From Poindextera sp963719975 (GTDB taxonomy: Bacteria; Pseudomonadota; Alphaproteobacteria; Caulobacterales; Caulobacteraceae): DNA of 64,000 bases. A program made the position numbers and the translations under genes. The stretch covers positions 124,001-188,000 of the forward strand of contig CAVRED010000008.1 in the NCBI GenBank assembly GCA_963719975.1, given 5' to 3'. Under the pieces are notes generated by a model. It did no database searches, was not told the origin of the DNA, and saw only the letters and a program-made list of their open reading frames with translations. Positions 37,345 to 47,847 of this stretch are shown one piece after another; position 1 is the first letter of the stretch; each line of letters begins with the position of its first letter.

Positions 37345-38195
37345 CGGCCCGCCTGCTCGCGGTAGGGGTCGGCGGGATAGACGCCGAGGATCTCGAACTT
37401 CTCGGAGAAGAAGCCCAGCTCCTCGAAGGCGTTGGCCAGCGCCTGGTCCTCCGGTCGGCCGTCGACCTCGGCATAGAAGAAGGTGGCGGTGAAGGCCCCG
37501 TTCTCCATGTAGCTCTCGAGCTTGGTCATGTTGACGCCGTTGGTCGCAAAGCCGCCGAGCGCCTTGTAGAGCGCGGCCGGCAGGTTGCGGACGCGGAACA
37601 CGAAGCTGGTGACGCATGCAACGCCGGCCGGCGGCCGGGGCGGATTGCGGTCGGCGGTCATGACCAGGAAGCGGGTGGTGTTGTGCCGCTCGTCCTCGAC
37701 GTCGCGCATCAGGATGTCGAGGCCATAGATCTCGGCCGCGAGCGCGGGCGCTATGGCCGCGCGGGTCGGATCGGGGTGTTCGGAGAGCGCTTTGGCGGCG
37801 CCGGCGGTGTCGGCCGTGGCCTCGGTGGCGACGCCCAGCTTGCGCAGGGTCTTGCGGCACTGGCCGAGCGCGATCGCCATCGAGGCGACCGTGCGCACGT
37901 CCTTGAGCTTCACGCCCGGATTGGCCATCAGGTTGAAGCGGATCGGCTTGAACCGCTCGCCGATGATGAGCAGGCCCGAGTCGGGCAACAGGTGGTGGAC
38001 GTCGGTGACCCGGCCGGCGATCGAGTTCTCGACCGGGATCATGCCCAGCGCGGCGGTTCCGTTGCGGATCGCCTCGAACGCATCCTCGAACGCCGCGCAC
38101 GCCATGGGCTCGTAGTCCGGATAGTAGTCGCGCGCGGCCTCGTCGCTGTTGGCGCCCGGCTCGCCCTGGAAGGCGATCTTCGGCTTGTCGGTCAT
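37341..38195 (-). CDS. pheA: Prephenate dehydratase
   Basis: Monofunctional prephenate dehydratase, 284 residues, converting prephenate to phenylpyruvate in phenylalanine synthesis. The catalytic domain (about 1-185) starts with KIAFQGEPGANSDEAARDYY and has GMIPVENSIAGRV and the TRF motif in HNTTRFLVM. The ACT domain (about 200-280) with NLPAALYKALGGFATNGVNM and KLESY likely binds phenylalanine for feedback inhibition. The ATG overlaps the stop of kdsB (ATGA). An artificial longer frame upstream results from the kdsB frameshift. Confidence 0.96.
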   Translation of the reverse strand: MTDKPKIAFQGEPGANSDEAARDYYPDYEPMACAAFEDAFEAIRNGTAALGMIPVENSIAGRVTDVHHLLPDSGLLIIGERFKPIRFNLMANPGVKLKDVRTVASMAIALGQCRKTLRKLGVATEATADTAGAAKALSEHPDPTRAAIAPALAAEIYGLDILMRDVEDERHNTTRFLVMTADRNPPRPPAGVACVTSFVFRVRNLPAALYKALGGFATNGVNMTKLESYMENGAFTATFFYAEVDGRPEDQALANAFEELGFFSEKFEILGVYPADPYREQAGR

Positions 38196-38930
38196 GCCGC
38201 CTGCTCCGCGCGCCGGCGCGCGATCGCGAGCTCGGCCGGGGTGTTGACCTCGATCGGCATGGCGTCGGCGACCACGGCCCAGATGGAGAGCCCCAGCTCG
38301 AGGGCGCGGAGCTGCTCGAGCTTCTCGCGCTTTTCCAGCGGCGAGGGCGGCGCGGCGGCGAAGCGGTCGAGCGCCTCGCGGCGATAGGCGTAGACGCCGA
38401 TGTGTCGCCAGACCGGTCCCTCGCCATAGAGGGTCGAGCGGGTGAAGTAGAGCGCCCGCGCGCGCCTGGCCCCCGGCTGCATGGCGACGATCGCCTTCGG
38501 GCAGTCGGGATCGGACCGCTCGGCCACGGAGCCCTCCGGCGCGATCAGCGTCGCGATGTCGCAGGCCGGCTCGTCGTCGAGCAGTCCGGCGCAGGCGCCG
38601 ACCAGGCCAGGGTCGAGGAACGGGATGTCGCCCTGCAGGTTGACCACCGCGTCGTGACGCCGGTCGCGGATCGAGCCTCGCCAGCGCCGCCAGGATTCGA
38701 TCGGAGCCGGAGGGAAGCTCGGGATCGGTCAGGACCGCCCGGCCCCCGGCCCGTTCAACCGCCGAACAGATCTCCTCATCGCCCGCCGCCACGGCGACCG
38801 GGCCAATGCCGGCGGCCTCGGCCTGGCGCAGCACGCGGACGATCATCGGCAGCCCGCCGATGTCCGCGAGCGGCTTGCCCGGCAGTCTTGACGCCGCCAT
38901 CCGGGCCGGGATGAGCACGATCGGGCGCAT
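38192..38930 (-). CDS. kdsB: 3-deoxy-manno-octulosonate cytidylyltransferase (one frameshift)
   Basis: CMP-Kdo synthetase, which activates Kdo for lipid A-core assembly and is normally essential. The N-terminal nucleotide-binding signature VLIPARMAASRLPGKPLADI and ELPSGSDRILAALARLDP are in one frame. The remainder, starting VNLQGDIPFLDP and including LYFTRSTLYGEG, HIGVYAYRREAL and LEQLRALELG, is in another. One extra base near 38672 accounts for the shift; corrected length 245 residues is normal. The essential role argues that the break is a sequence error. It is cotranscribed with pheA. Confidence 0.93.
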
Positions 38931-39091
38931 GGGTTCCTTGAGTGTGGGCAGGCGCGAAGTCGGCTCGCCGGCGCGCCATTTGGTCGGTTGCGTGCGCGCC
39001 GGTAGCGTGTCAGAGACGCGAGCGCAAGGTTGGGGGCGCGAGAGGCCTTGGCCTTGGCAGGCGCTAAGACCCGAGGGGCTTCAAGGACGGC

Positions 39092-39763
39092 ATGAGCGAC
39101 CAGTTGGGGTTCAATAAGATCGCTGGCGCTGCGCTGGCGACCGGACTGGCCATTTTCGGCCTCGGCGAGCTCGCCAACATCATCTGGGAATACCATCCGC
39201 CGGCCAAACAGGGCTACGCGATCGACATCTCGGCCGAGGAGTCGAGCGCGCCCGCCGCGGTGGCCGATGTTCCACCCGACTGGGGCACGGTGTTGCCCAA
39301 GGCCGATGTCAGCGCCGGCTCGCAGGTCGCGCAGAAGTGCCAGTCCTGCCACAACTTCCAGCAGAACGGCCCGAACATGACCGGGCCTGGCCTCTACGGC
39401 GTCGTCGGTCGTTCGATCGGCTCGCACCCGGGCTACGACTACGACCAGCCGATGAAGGACTTCGCCGGCAAGAACCCGATCTGGACCTACGACCTGCTCT
39501 ACACCTACCTGAAGAGCCCCGGCACCATCGTGCCCGGCACGAAGATGACGTTCGTCGGGCTGCCTTCGCCAGCCGACCGCATCAACATCATCGCCTACCT
39601 GCACTCGCTGGGCTCGACCCTGCCCGTGCCGGCGCCGCATCCCGTCGCGGCCGCCGCCGCGTCGAGCGCGCCGGCGAAGGGAGCGCCGGCGGCGGGAGCG
39701 GCCGCGGCCGCCTCATCGGCCCCAGCGGCCGCCGCCTCTTCGGCCCCCGCGAAGGCGGGCTGA
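39092..39763 (+). CDS. Membrane-anchored c-type cytochrome (CycM-like)
   Basis: A 223-residue class I cytochrome c. One N-terminal signal-anchor helix (about 10-30) places the haem domain in the periplasm. The haem site is CQSCH (Cys83, Cys86, His87), and the axial Met is in PGTKMTFVG. The domain resembles the membrane-bound cytochrome c552/CycM that feeds cytochrome oxidase in alphaproteobacteria. The last 45 residues are an Ala/Pro/Ser-rich low-complexity tail. Divergent from kdsB; eight bases from the convergent aminopeptidase stop. Confidence 0.93.
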   Translation: MSDQLGFNKIAGAALATGLAIFGLGELANIIWEYHPPAKQGYAIDISAEESSAPAAVADVPPDWGTVLPKADVSAGSQVAQKCQSCHNFQQNGPNMTGPGLYGVVGRSIGSHPGYDYDQPMKDFAGKNPIWTYDLLYTYLKSPGTIVPGTKMTFVGLPSPADRINIIAYLHSLGSTLPVPAPHPVAAAAASSAPAKGAPAAGAAAAASSAPAAAASSAPAKAG

Positions 39764-39770
39764 CCCAGCC

Positions 39771-41150
<1,380 letters not shown>

Positions 41151-41186
41151 GGGGGGGCCTTATCGACGGGTAACAATTCGTCAAGC

Positions 41187-41201
41187 TTAACGCTTCGTTG
41201 A
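41187..41201 (+). promoter_or_regulatory. Candidate CtrA box
   Basis: TTAA-CGCTTCG-TTGA matches TTAA-N7-TTAA at 7 of 8 positions with exact spacing. It is 53 bases upstream of the TPR protein start and 37 bases upstream of the divergent aminopeptidase start. Motif-only assignment. Confidence 0.45.
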
Positions 41202-41254
41202 CGAGCGCGGTCGATCCTTCGAGACGCCCAACCCGCAACGGGAGCCCGACGCCC

Positions 41255-42100
41255 ATGTCCCGCACATACGCCCTCGCCACGACCGCGCTCCTGGCGGTCC
41301 TGCTCGCGCCCGCGCTTGGCCACGCCGCACAGCCCGCCGCCGCCACGCCGAACCCGCCGGCGCCCGCGCAGGCCGCGCCGCAGCCCGTGAAGGCGACGCC
41401 GGCGGAACGAGCCGCCGCCGATCGGCTGGCGCCGCTGGCGCAGGCCGCCTTCTGGGGCCGCGAGACCCAGCTCGACCCCACCGACGCGGAAGCGGGCGTG
41501 AAGCTTTCGGCGGCGTTGCGCGCGCTCGGCCAGTACGACGCCGCCATCCAGTCGGCCGGACGCGTCCTGGTGCTGGACCCGAGGAACTTCGACGCCCTGA
41601 TGGAGACCGCCCGCGCCAACGTCGCGTCCGGACAGGGCTTCTACGCGATCGATCCGCTGCAACGCGCCGAGGCGTTGGCCCCGAAGGACTGGCGGCCGCT
41701 GTCGCTGCTCGGCGTCGCCTATGCCGAGGTCAAACGGTTCGACGATGCCCAGGCCGCCTGGCGCGCCGCGCTGGCGCTGTCTCCGGACAACCCCTCGGTG
41801 CTGTCGAACATGGCGATGGAGATGGCCGCGAACGGCGACGCCGCCGGGGCCGAGACGCTGCTGCGTCGAGCCGCGGCCCAGCCGACCGCCAGCCTGACCG
41901 TTCGGCAGGACCTGACGTACGTTCTCGGGCTCGAGGGCAAGCTGGCCGAGGCCGAAGCGCTGCTGCGACAGGACCTGCCGCCGGACCAGGCGGACGCCGA
42001 CCTTGCCTATCTGCAGGCCGCCTACGCCGGCCGCGGGGCGGCGGAGCCGCCGGCCACGCCGTCGCGCAGTTGGGATGCGGTGAAGGGCGGCGGAAGCTAG
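41255..42100 (+). CDS. Secreted TPR-repeat protein, TadD-like
   Basis: A 281-residue protein with a signal peptide (TYALATTALLAVLLAPALGHA), a Pro/Ala linker and tetratricopeptide repeats over about 70-240 (for example LRALGQYDAAIQSAGRVLVL and VKRFDDAQAAWRAALALSPD). The start used is ATG 41255, which gives a proper signal peptide; an upstream in-frame ATG at 41198 does not. Its position next to tadC, convergent, suggests it is the TadD component, an assembly factor of Tad pili, but TadD assignment rests on context and TPR content. Confidence 0.82.
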   Translation: MSRTYALATTALLAVLLAPALGHAAQPAAATPNPPAPAQAAPQPVKATPAERAAADRLAPLAQAAFWGRETQLDPTDAEAGVKLSAALRALGQYDAAIQSAGRVLVLDPRNFDALMETARANVASGQGFYAIDPLQRAEALAPKDWRPLSLLGVAYAEVKRFDDAQAAWRAALALSPDNPSVLSNMAMEMAANGDAAGAETLLRRAAAQPTASLTVRQDLTYVLGLEGKLAEAEALLRQDLPPDQADADLAYLQAAYAGRGAAEPPATPSRSWDAVKGGGS

Positions 42101-42141
42101 GCCGTATCGCCGCGAGCCTCCGCCTGGCCGGAGCGGACGGG

Positions 42142-43134
42142 CTAGCCCTTGTGCGCCATCACGTCCTGGACCCGGATGATCGAGGGTCCGAGCACGACGA
42201 TGAACAGCACCGGCAGGAAGAACACGATCATCGGCACGGTCAGCTTGGCCGGCAGCGCGGCGGCCTTCTTCTCGGCCGCAGCGATCCGCAGGTCGCGGTT
42301 CTCTTTCGCCATCACCCGCAGCGCGGTTCCGAGCGGGGTGCCGTAGCGCTCGGCCTGGGTCATGGCGGTGGCGACGGACTTGATGCCGGGGTGGTTGGTG
42401 CGCTTGGCGAGGCCCTCGTACGCCTGCCGGCGGTCAGGCAGGTATGAGAGCTCGGCCACCAGCAGCGAGAGCTCCTCGGCGAGCTCGATCGAGGCCGCGC
42501 CCAGCTCCTGGCTGACCTTCTGCAGCGCCGCTTCGATGGACATGCCCGACTCGACGCAGATCAGGAGCAGGTCCAGCGCGTCGGGGAAGGCGGCCATGAT
42601 CGAGGTCCGCCGACGGGTCGCGACGTTGGAGATGTAGACGTTGGGCGCGTAGTAGCCGAGCGTGAGCCCACCGACGCAAACGCAGAGTTTGGTCAGCCCC
42701 GGCAGGTTGAAGGGGTTGAGCGTGTAGAGGTAGACGCCGAGCACCACCGCAAAGACGAACGGCGTGATCAGGCGGAAGAAGTAGAAGGTGGTGATCGGCC
42801 GCGGTCCCCGATAGCCGGCCTGCGCCAGCTTGTCGGCCACCTGCGGATCCTCGAGCAGCCGGCTGAGCTGCAGCCGCTCGACGATCGTCTTGAACATGCC
42901 CTCATCGGTCTGGCGGATGCTGCTGGCCTGGTGCTTCTTGGCCAGGGCCTCTCGCGAGCGTCGCTTGAGCTCCTCGCGCCGATTGGCGACCGAGTTCAGC
43001 CTGCTCTCGAGAGTCGAGCGCCTCATCAGGGGCGAGGCGAGCGTCACGATGGTGGCGAACGTCAGCACCCCGACGAACGCCATCAAGAGGTTCGAGGGAT
43101 CGGTGAGGATCGTCGAGAGCGAGCTGAAATCCAT
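42142..43134 (-). CDS. tadC: Tad pilus inner-membrane platform protein TadC
   Basis: A 330-residue type II secretion F-domain protein, forming the inner-membrane platform with TadB. It has hydrophobic segments at about 15-37, 125-145 and 295-320. The F domain (about 175-305) shows FPDALDLLLICVESGMSIEA and GIKSVATAMTQAERYGTPLG. Last gene of the cpa/tad operon, 15 bases after tadB. Confidence 0.95.
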   Translation of the reverse strand: MDFSSLSTILTDPSNLLMAFVGVLTFATIVTLASPLMRRSTLESRLNSVANRREELKRRSREALAKKHQASSIRQTDEGMFKTIVERLQLSRLLEDPQVADKLAQAGYRGPRPITTFYFFRLITPFVFAVVLGVYLYTLNPFNLPGLTKLCVCVGGLTLGYYAPNVYISNVATRRRTSIMAAFPDALDLLLICVESGMSIEAALQKVSQELGAASIELAEELSLLVAELSYLPDRRQAYEGLAKRTNHPGIKSVATAMTQAERYGTPLGTALRVMAKENRDLRIAAAEKKAAALPAKLTVPMIVFFLPVLFIVVLGPSIIRVQDVMAHKG

Positions 43135-43149
43135 CGGTCCCGCGCGCCC

Positions 43150-44130
43150 CTAGTATTTGAAGTTGATCATGCGGCGCATGACGAAGATGCCGACCATCTC
43201 GACGACGGCGCCGGCGATCAGCATCAGCTTGCCGCGCGAGTCGGTGAGCATGACCAGCATGTACGAGGGGGTGGTCGCGATCACGAGCAGCATGACCGCG
43301 ATCGGCAGCGAGCCGATGATAAAGGCCGACGTCGTCGCCTCCGACGACAGAGCCTTGATCTTCTCGCGCATCAGCTTGCGGGCGCGGAGCACGGCCGAGA
43401 GGTTGCCGAGCGCTTCGGCCAGGTTGCCGCCGCTCTTCGCCTGGATCGCGAGCACGATGGTGAAGAAGCGCAGCTCCGGCGTCGGCATGTGCTCGTACAT
43501 GCGCTCGAGGCCCTGATCGATCGTCATCCCCATGGAGATGTTCTCCACCAGCCGGTGGAACTCAGGGCCGAGGGGCGCCGGGCTCTCGCGAGCGATCACG
43601 CGCAGGCAGTCGTGCACCGGCAAGCCGGACTTGATGCCGCGGACGATGATGTCGATGGCGTCCGAGAAGTACTCCGTGAACTTCTTCGTCCGCTGCCCCG
43701 CCATAAAGCCGATTCCCCAGCGCGGCAGGCCGAGCGCGGCCACAAGGCCAAGCAGCAATGCAGCCCAGGGCGGCGCGCGAAGGAAGAAGGCGACAATGAC
43801 GACCACGACGCCAAGAATGCTGCTGGCGATCCAGAACTGGGTCACGCTGATGGTGAGGCCGGCCTGCTTGAGCCGGGCCGTCAGCGACAACGAAGCCTTG
43901 CGTTGCGCCCGCTCCTGGTCCTTCAGGGTCTGCAGCAGCTGTTTGCGGCGGTTGCCGGCATCCTGCTGGGCGAGCTTGGCGCGCGAGGCGCCCTTCTCCG
44001 GCTGGCCGGCGATCGCCCTCGCCCGCCGAGCCACGCGCACGTCGCCTCCGCCGGCGCCAGCCAAGACAAAGCCAAGGCCGCCGATGGTCAGGAAGCCGAG
44101 GACCGCTACAAGGATGATGAGCGGGCTCAT
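43150..44130 (-). CDS. tadB: Tad pilus inner-membrane platform protein TadB
   Basis: A 326-residue T2SF-domain protein. An N-terminal helix (PLIILVAVLGFLTIGGLGFV) and a coiled segment precede two helices at about 100-140. The F domain includes YFSDAIDIIVRGIKSGLPVH and LRFFTIVLAIQAKSGGNLAE, and C-terminal helices follow. The ATG overlaps the cpaF stop (ATGA), showing coupling to the ATPase. Partner of TadC in the platform driven by CpaF. Confidence 0.95.
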   Translation of the reverse strand: MSPLIILVAVLGFLTIGGLGFVLAGAGGGDVRVARRARAIAGQPEKGASRAKLAQQDAGNRRKQLLQTLKDQERAQRKASLSLTARLKQAGLTISVTQFWIASSILGVVVVIVAFFLRAPPWAALLLGLVAALGLPRWGIGFMAGQRTKKFTEYFSDAIDIIVRGIKSGLPVHDCLRVIARESPAPLGPEFHRLVENISMGMTIDQGLERMYEHMPTPELRFFTIVLAIQAKSGGNLAEALGNLSAVLRARKLMREKIKALSSEATTSAFIIGSLPIAVMLLVIATTPSYMLVMLTDSRGKLMLIAGAVVEMVGIFVMRRMINFKY

Positions 44131-45695
44131 TCGGCGGCGTCCAGCGCTTCGGCGAGCTCGCGCTCGAGGCCATAGTAGCGGGCGCGGTCCCAGAACCTGG
44201 GCCGTGCGATGCCGGTCGAGCGGTGCCGTCCAGCGACGCCGCCGTGCTGGTCCTCGCCGGTGATCTCGTAGACGAAGAGATCCTGGGTGATGATCACCTC
44301 GCCCTCCAGTCCGACCACCTCTGTGACGTGGGTGATCCGGCGCGAGCCGTCGCGCAGGCGGGCGGCCTGGATGATCACGTCGACCGAGCCGACGATCATC
44401 TCGCGGATCGTCTTCGAGGGCAGGCCATAGCCGCCCATGGTGATCATCAACTCGACACGGCTCAGGCACTCGCGCGGGCTGTTGGCGTGCAGCGTGCCCA
44501 TGGAGCCGTCGTGGCCAGTGTTCATCGCCTGCAAGAGGTCGAACGCCTCCGGTCCGCGCACTTCGCCGACGATGATCCGTTCAGGACGCATGCGCAGGCA
44601 GTTCTTGACCAGGTCGCGCATGGTGACCTGGCCCGAACCTTCGAGGTTGGGCGGCCGGGTCTCGAGACGCACCACGTGCGGCTGCTGGAGCTGCAGCTCC
44701 GCGGCGTCCTCGCAGGTGATCACCCGCTCGGTCGGGTCGATGAAGGCGGTCAGCGTGTTCAGCAGCGTCGTCTTGCCCGAGCCGGTGCCGCCGGAAATGA
44801 TGACGTTGCAGCGCGAGGCGCCGATCACGCCCAGCACGCGCGCGCCTTCAGGACTGATCGAGCCGAAGTCGACCAGGTTGCGCATGGTGAGCTTGTCTTT
44901 TTTGAACTTCCGGATGGTCAGCGTCGGGCCATCCAGCGCAAGGGGCGGCGCGATGACGTTCACGCGCGAGCCGTCGGGCAGGCGCGCGTCGCAGATCGGC
45001 GAGCTCTCGTCGACCCGGCGGCCGACCTGGCTCACGATGCGCTGGCAGATGTTCATCAGCTGGGCGTTGTCGCGGAAGCGGACGTTGGTCAGCTGGACCT
45101 TGCCGGAGACTTCGATGAAGACCCGCCCCGCCCCATTGACCATGATGTCGGCGATGTCGTCCCGCGCGAGCAGGGGTTCGAGCGGGCCATAGCCGAGGAC
45201 GTCGTTGATGATGTCCTGGACCAGATGCTCCTGCTCGGCGACCGACATGGAGACGTTCTTGATCGCCACCAGCTCGGCGACGATGTCGCGGATTTCCTCC
45301 CCCGCCGATTTCAGGTCCAGCTGGGCCAGCTGCGCCAGATCGATGGTGTTGATCAGGGCGTTGAAGATCGTGGTCTTGGTCGCGTGGTAATAGTCGCTCT
45401 GCTCGCGAACGATCTCGGCGGTGGTGGTCAGGCCCTGCGCGGCGCGCAGCTGTTCGAAGGCGGACGTGAGCTTGGGGCCGCCCGTCGCGGCCCCGGCCTG
45501 GGCGCTGTGGGTGGCGGACAATCGATCGGCCGCGTCCGGCGCATTGGGCGGTCGGGCGGGAGAGAGCGCCTGGCGCGTGGTCGCCGCCTCCACCCGCTGT
45601 GGGCGGGTGGCGATCGGCGCGCCTCCCTTGGGCGGCGGCGGCGGGGCGTCCGCCGGCTTGGTCGGCTCGCCGTCCCCTGAGCGTTTGCCGAACAC
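44127..45695 (-). CDS. cpaF: Tad pilus ATPase CpaF/TadA
   Basis: A 522-residue secretion ATPase of the VirB11/GspE superfamily that powers pilus assembly. After a Pro-rich N-terminus it has the N-domain with DVLGYGPLEPLLARDDIADI, Walker A GGTGSGKTTLLNTL, the Asp box TCEDAAELQLQQPHVVRLE, Walker B ERIIVGEVRGPEAF and the His box TGHDGSMGTLHANSP. The start is GTG preceded by GGCGGGG. Nine bases after cpaE. Confidence 0.97.
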   Translation of the reverse strand: MFGKRSGDGEPTKPADAPPPPPKGGAPIATRPQRVEAATTRQALSPARPPNAPDAADRLSATHSAQAGAATGGPKLTSAFEQLRAAQGLTTTAEIVREQSDYYHATKTTIFNALINTIDLAQLAQLDLKSAGEEIRDIVAELVAIKNVSMSVAEQEHLVQDIINDVLGYGPLEPLLARDDIADIMVNGAGRVFIEVSGKVQLTNVRFRDNAQLMNICQRIVSQVGRRVDESSPICDARLPDGSRVNVIAPPLALDGPTLTIRKFKKDKLTMRNLVDFGSISPEGARVLGVIGASRCNVIISGGTGSGKTTLLNTLTAFIDPTERVITCEDAAELQLQQPHVVRLETRPPNLEGSGQVTMRDLVKNCLRMRPERIIVGEVRGPEAFDLLQAMNTGHDGSMGTLHANSPRECLSRVELMITMGGYGLPSKTIREMIVGSVDVIIQAARLRDGSRRITHVTEVVGLEGEVIITQDLFVYEITGEDQHGGVAGRHRSTGIARPRFWDRARYYGLERELAEALDAAE

Positions 45696-45704
45696 AGACC
45701 CCGC

Positions 45705-47150
45705 CTATTTTTTGAACTTGAACAGATCGGCGAGCGGCGACTTCTTCGGAGCAGGCGGCGGGTCGCGGCGCGTGATCAGCAGCGCGAGCCGCTGGAACGC
45801 TTCCGCGGCCTTCGACTTTGGCCCGAGCTCTTCGATCATCTGGCCGTTGTTGGAGGCCTGGCCAAACAGCTTGGCGTCGAAGGGGATGACGACGGTGGTC
45901 TCGAGGCCGAGCGCCTCTCCGAAGTCCTTGACCGGGATCTCGGGCCGCCCGGGCGAGCCCACCATGTTCAACACCAGCTGCGGCGGCGAGTCGTTGGGCC
46001 GGGCCTGGCGCACGAGGTCGACGATGTTCTTGGCGTTGCGCAGCGAGGCCAGGTCCGGCGAGGCGGTGATCACGACGTCGTCGGCGCCCAGCAACATTCG
46101 ACGCATCCACCCGGACCAGAGATGCGGCAGGTCGAGCACGACGTAGGGCGCGGTCGCGCGGATCTTGCTTGTGACTTCCTCGAAGGCGTCGGCGCTGATG
46201 TCATAGTCGACGTCGAGCGTGGCCGGCGCGGCGAAGAGGCTGAGGCGCTCGCCACAGCGCGCCATCATCCGGTCGAGCAGGACCGGGTCGAGACGGTCGG
46301 GCTGGCTGAGCGCGTCGGCCACCCCCTGCAGCGGGTCCTGGTTGAAGTCGAGGCCCGCCGTGCCGAACGGAAGGTCGAGGTCGACGATGACCGTGTTCGT
46401 CCGCATCGTCTCCGACAGCAGGAAGGCGAGGTTGTGGGCCACGGTCGAGGAGCCGACGCCGCCGCGGGCGCCGACGAAAGCGATCTGCCGGCCGACGAAG
46501 GGCGCGGCAGGGTCGGCGTAGAGGGTCGTGATGGCGCCGATCAGCTGCAACGGCTGGAGCGGCGGCACGAGGTACTCGCTCACCCCCCTCCGCATGAGTT
46601 CGCGGTAGAGGGCGATGTCGTTGTGCGCGCCGATGACGACGACCTTGGCGCCGGCGTCGCAAACCTGCGCCAACTGGTCGAGCTGCTCGAGCAGCACGGG
46701 GCCGGCCGCGTCGCTCTCGACGATGACGAGCGGCGGCGTCGGCTGGTTCTGATACAGGGCGATGGCCGCGGGCAGGCCGCCCTGCTTCACCTCGGTCGTC
46801 GCGCGCGCCATCCGGCGGTCGGCGGCGCACGTCTCGGCGATCTCCGCCGTCTCGCTCTTCTCCCAGAAGATGTGGATGCCGATGTGCGGCACGCTCGCTT
46901 CGCCGAGCACCGCCTCGGCCCCGGCGATCAGGTCGCCGACCGGGTTGGGGGCGGGACCTGCGGCCGGGTGACCCTCGTCGGCGGTGTCGAACGCCTCGAG
47001 CGGCTCCTGCGGCGTGAGGAATGAATCGTCGGCGTCGAGCAACTTGCTGCTCTCGGCGGACGGCTGCCAGCGATCGGCCGGCGCGGCGAAATCGTCGTCT
47101 GCGTCGAAGCCGCTGGTCAGGCTTTCAGGTTCGGTTTGAGGAATAGCCAA
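45705..47150 (-). CDS. cpaE: Pilus localisation protein CpaE/TadZ
   Basis: A 481-residue MinD/ParA-like protein with an atypical receiver domain (about 95-210) before the ATPase domain. The Walker A region reads GARGGVGSSTVAHNLAF, lacking both lysines of canonical ParA/MinD P-loops (KGGxGK), as is typical for TadZ/CpaE. VDLDLPFGTAGLDFNQDPLQ follows. In Caulobacter this protein directs the secretin to one pole. The start is TTG at 47150, chosen because no ATG fits. Confidence 0.94.
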   Translation of the reverse strand: MAIPQTEPESLTSGFDADDDFAAPADRWQPSAESSKLLDADDSFLTPQEPLEAFDTADEGHPAAGPAPNPVGDLIAGAEAVLGEASVPHIGIHIFWEKSETAEIAETCAADRRMARATTEVKQGGLPAAIALYQNQPTPPLVIVESDAAGPVLLEQLDQLAQVCDAGAKVVVIGAHNDIALYRELMRRGVSEYLVPPLQPLQLIGAITTLYADPAAPFVGRQIAFVGARGGVGSSTVAHNLAFLLSETMRTNTVIVDLDLPFGTAGLDFNQDPLQGVADALSQPDRLDPVLLDRMMARCGERLSLFAAPATLDVDYDISADAFEEVTSKIRATAPYVVLDLPHLWSGWMRRMLLGADDVVITASPDLASLRNAKNIVDLVRQARPNDSPPQLVLNMVGSPGRPEIPVKDFGEALGLETTVVIPFDAKLFGQASNNGQMIEELGPKSKAAEAFQRLALLITRRDPPPAPKKSPLADLFKFKK

Positions 47151-47159
47151 GAGCCTGCC

Positions 47160-47837
47160 CTATTGTATCGCGCCCGAGATCGCCCCGTTGGCCTGTGGAT
47201 CCGGGGGCGTCGAGGAGACGACGCCCTGATGGTACTTGCCGATGATCGTCTCGCGCCGGGTGGAATCGGAGGAGTCCATCGGCCTCGGCGCCATGAGGTC
47301 GCCAGGGTTGGCGATCATCGCGGCGACGTTCGCAGTGACCGCGCAACCGAAGTTCTTGTTGACCCTGTTGTCGCCGGTCTGGGTGTAGTCGTTCCAGTTG
47401 CGCCCACAGTCAGGGCCCCGCGCCTGATATCCCTCGAAGCCCACGCCGATCGGCGCGCCCGCGCCGCCGTCATAACTGGTCAACTGGATCTGTTCGGGAC
47501 GAACGCCCATCGCTTCGAGCGCGCTCTGCACCCTCGCCGTCGCCCGGTAGGTCGCCTCGGCGCCGCTGGCCGGCGCGCGGATGGCGATGACCGATGCACC
47601 GGCGTCGCGCCAGCGGCCGACAAGCTGCACGAGTGCTTTCGCCTGTGCGTCCGAAACGCCGTCTGGATGCGGGTCGAGCAGGATCTCGTCACGCCCTTGG
47701 CTCACGGTGATCGAATATTGCTCAGTGGGCGTGACCGGCTGATGCCGATCCTTCTTCGCAAAGTCGAGCGGGTCGACTTGCGAGACGCAAGCGCAAGTGA
47801 GAAGAGCGATTCCGGGGACGATCAGCCTGCGGATCAT
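47160..47837 (-). CDS. cpaD: Pilus biogenesis lipoprotein CpaD
   Basis: A 225-residue CpaD-family outer-membrane-associated lipoprotein. The signal RRLIVPGIALLTCACV contains the acylated Cys. The OmpA-like fold is suggested by RVQSALEAMGVRPEQIQLTS, and the family-specific GPDCGRNWNDYT and NFGCAVTANVAAMIANPGDL motifs are present. The start is ATG 47837, eight codons inside the longer ORF, giving a good signal peptide. Lies between cpaC and cpaE. Confidence 0.94.
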   Translation of the reverse strand: MIRRLIVPGIALLTCACVSQVDPLDFAKKDRHQPVTPTEQYSITVSQGRDEILLDPHPDGVSDAQAKALVQLVGRWRDAGASVIAIRAPASGAEATYRATARVQSALEAMGVRPEQIQLTSYDGGAGAPIGVGFEGYQARGPDCGRNWNDYTQTGDNRVNKNFGCAVTANVAAMIANPGDLMAPRPMDSSDSTRRETIIGKYHQGVVSSTPPDPQANGAISGAIQ

Positions 47838-47847
47838 GGCGTTACCC

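Noticed and set aside
36036..38387. 783-codon open frame on the plus strand over the MFS and pheA genes
   Set aside because: Arg/Gly/Pro-rich translation without any motif; it is an antisense or out-of-frame shadow of the clearly identified genes, common in such GC-rich DNA.
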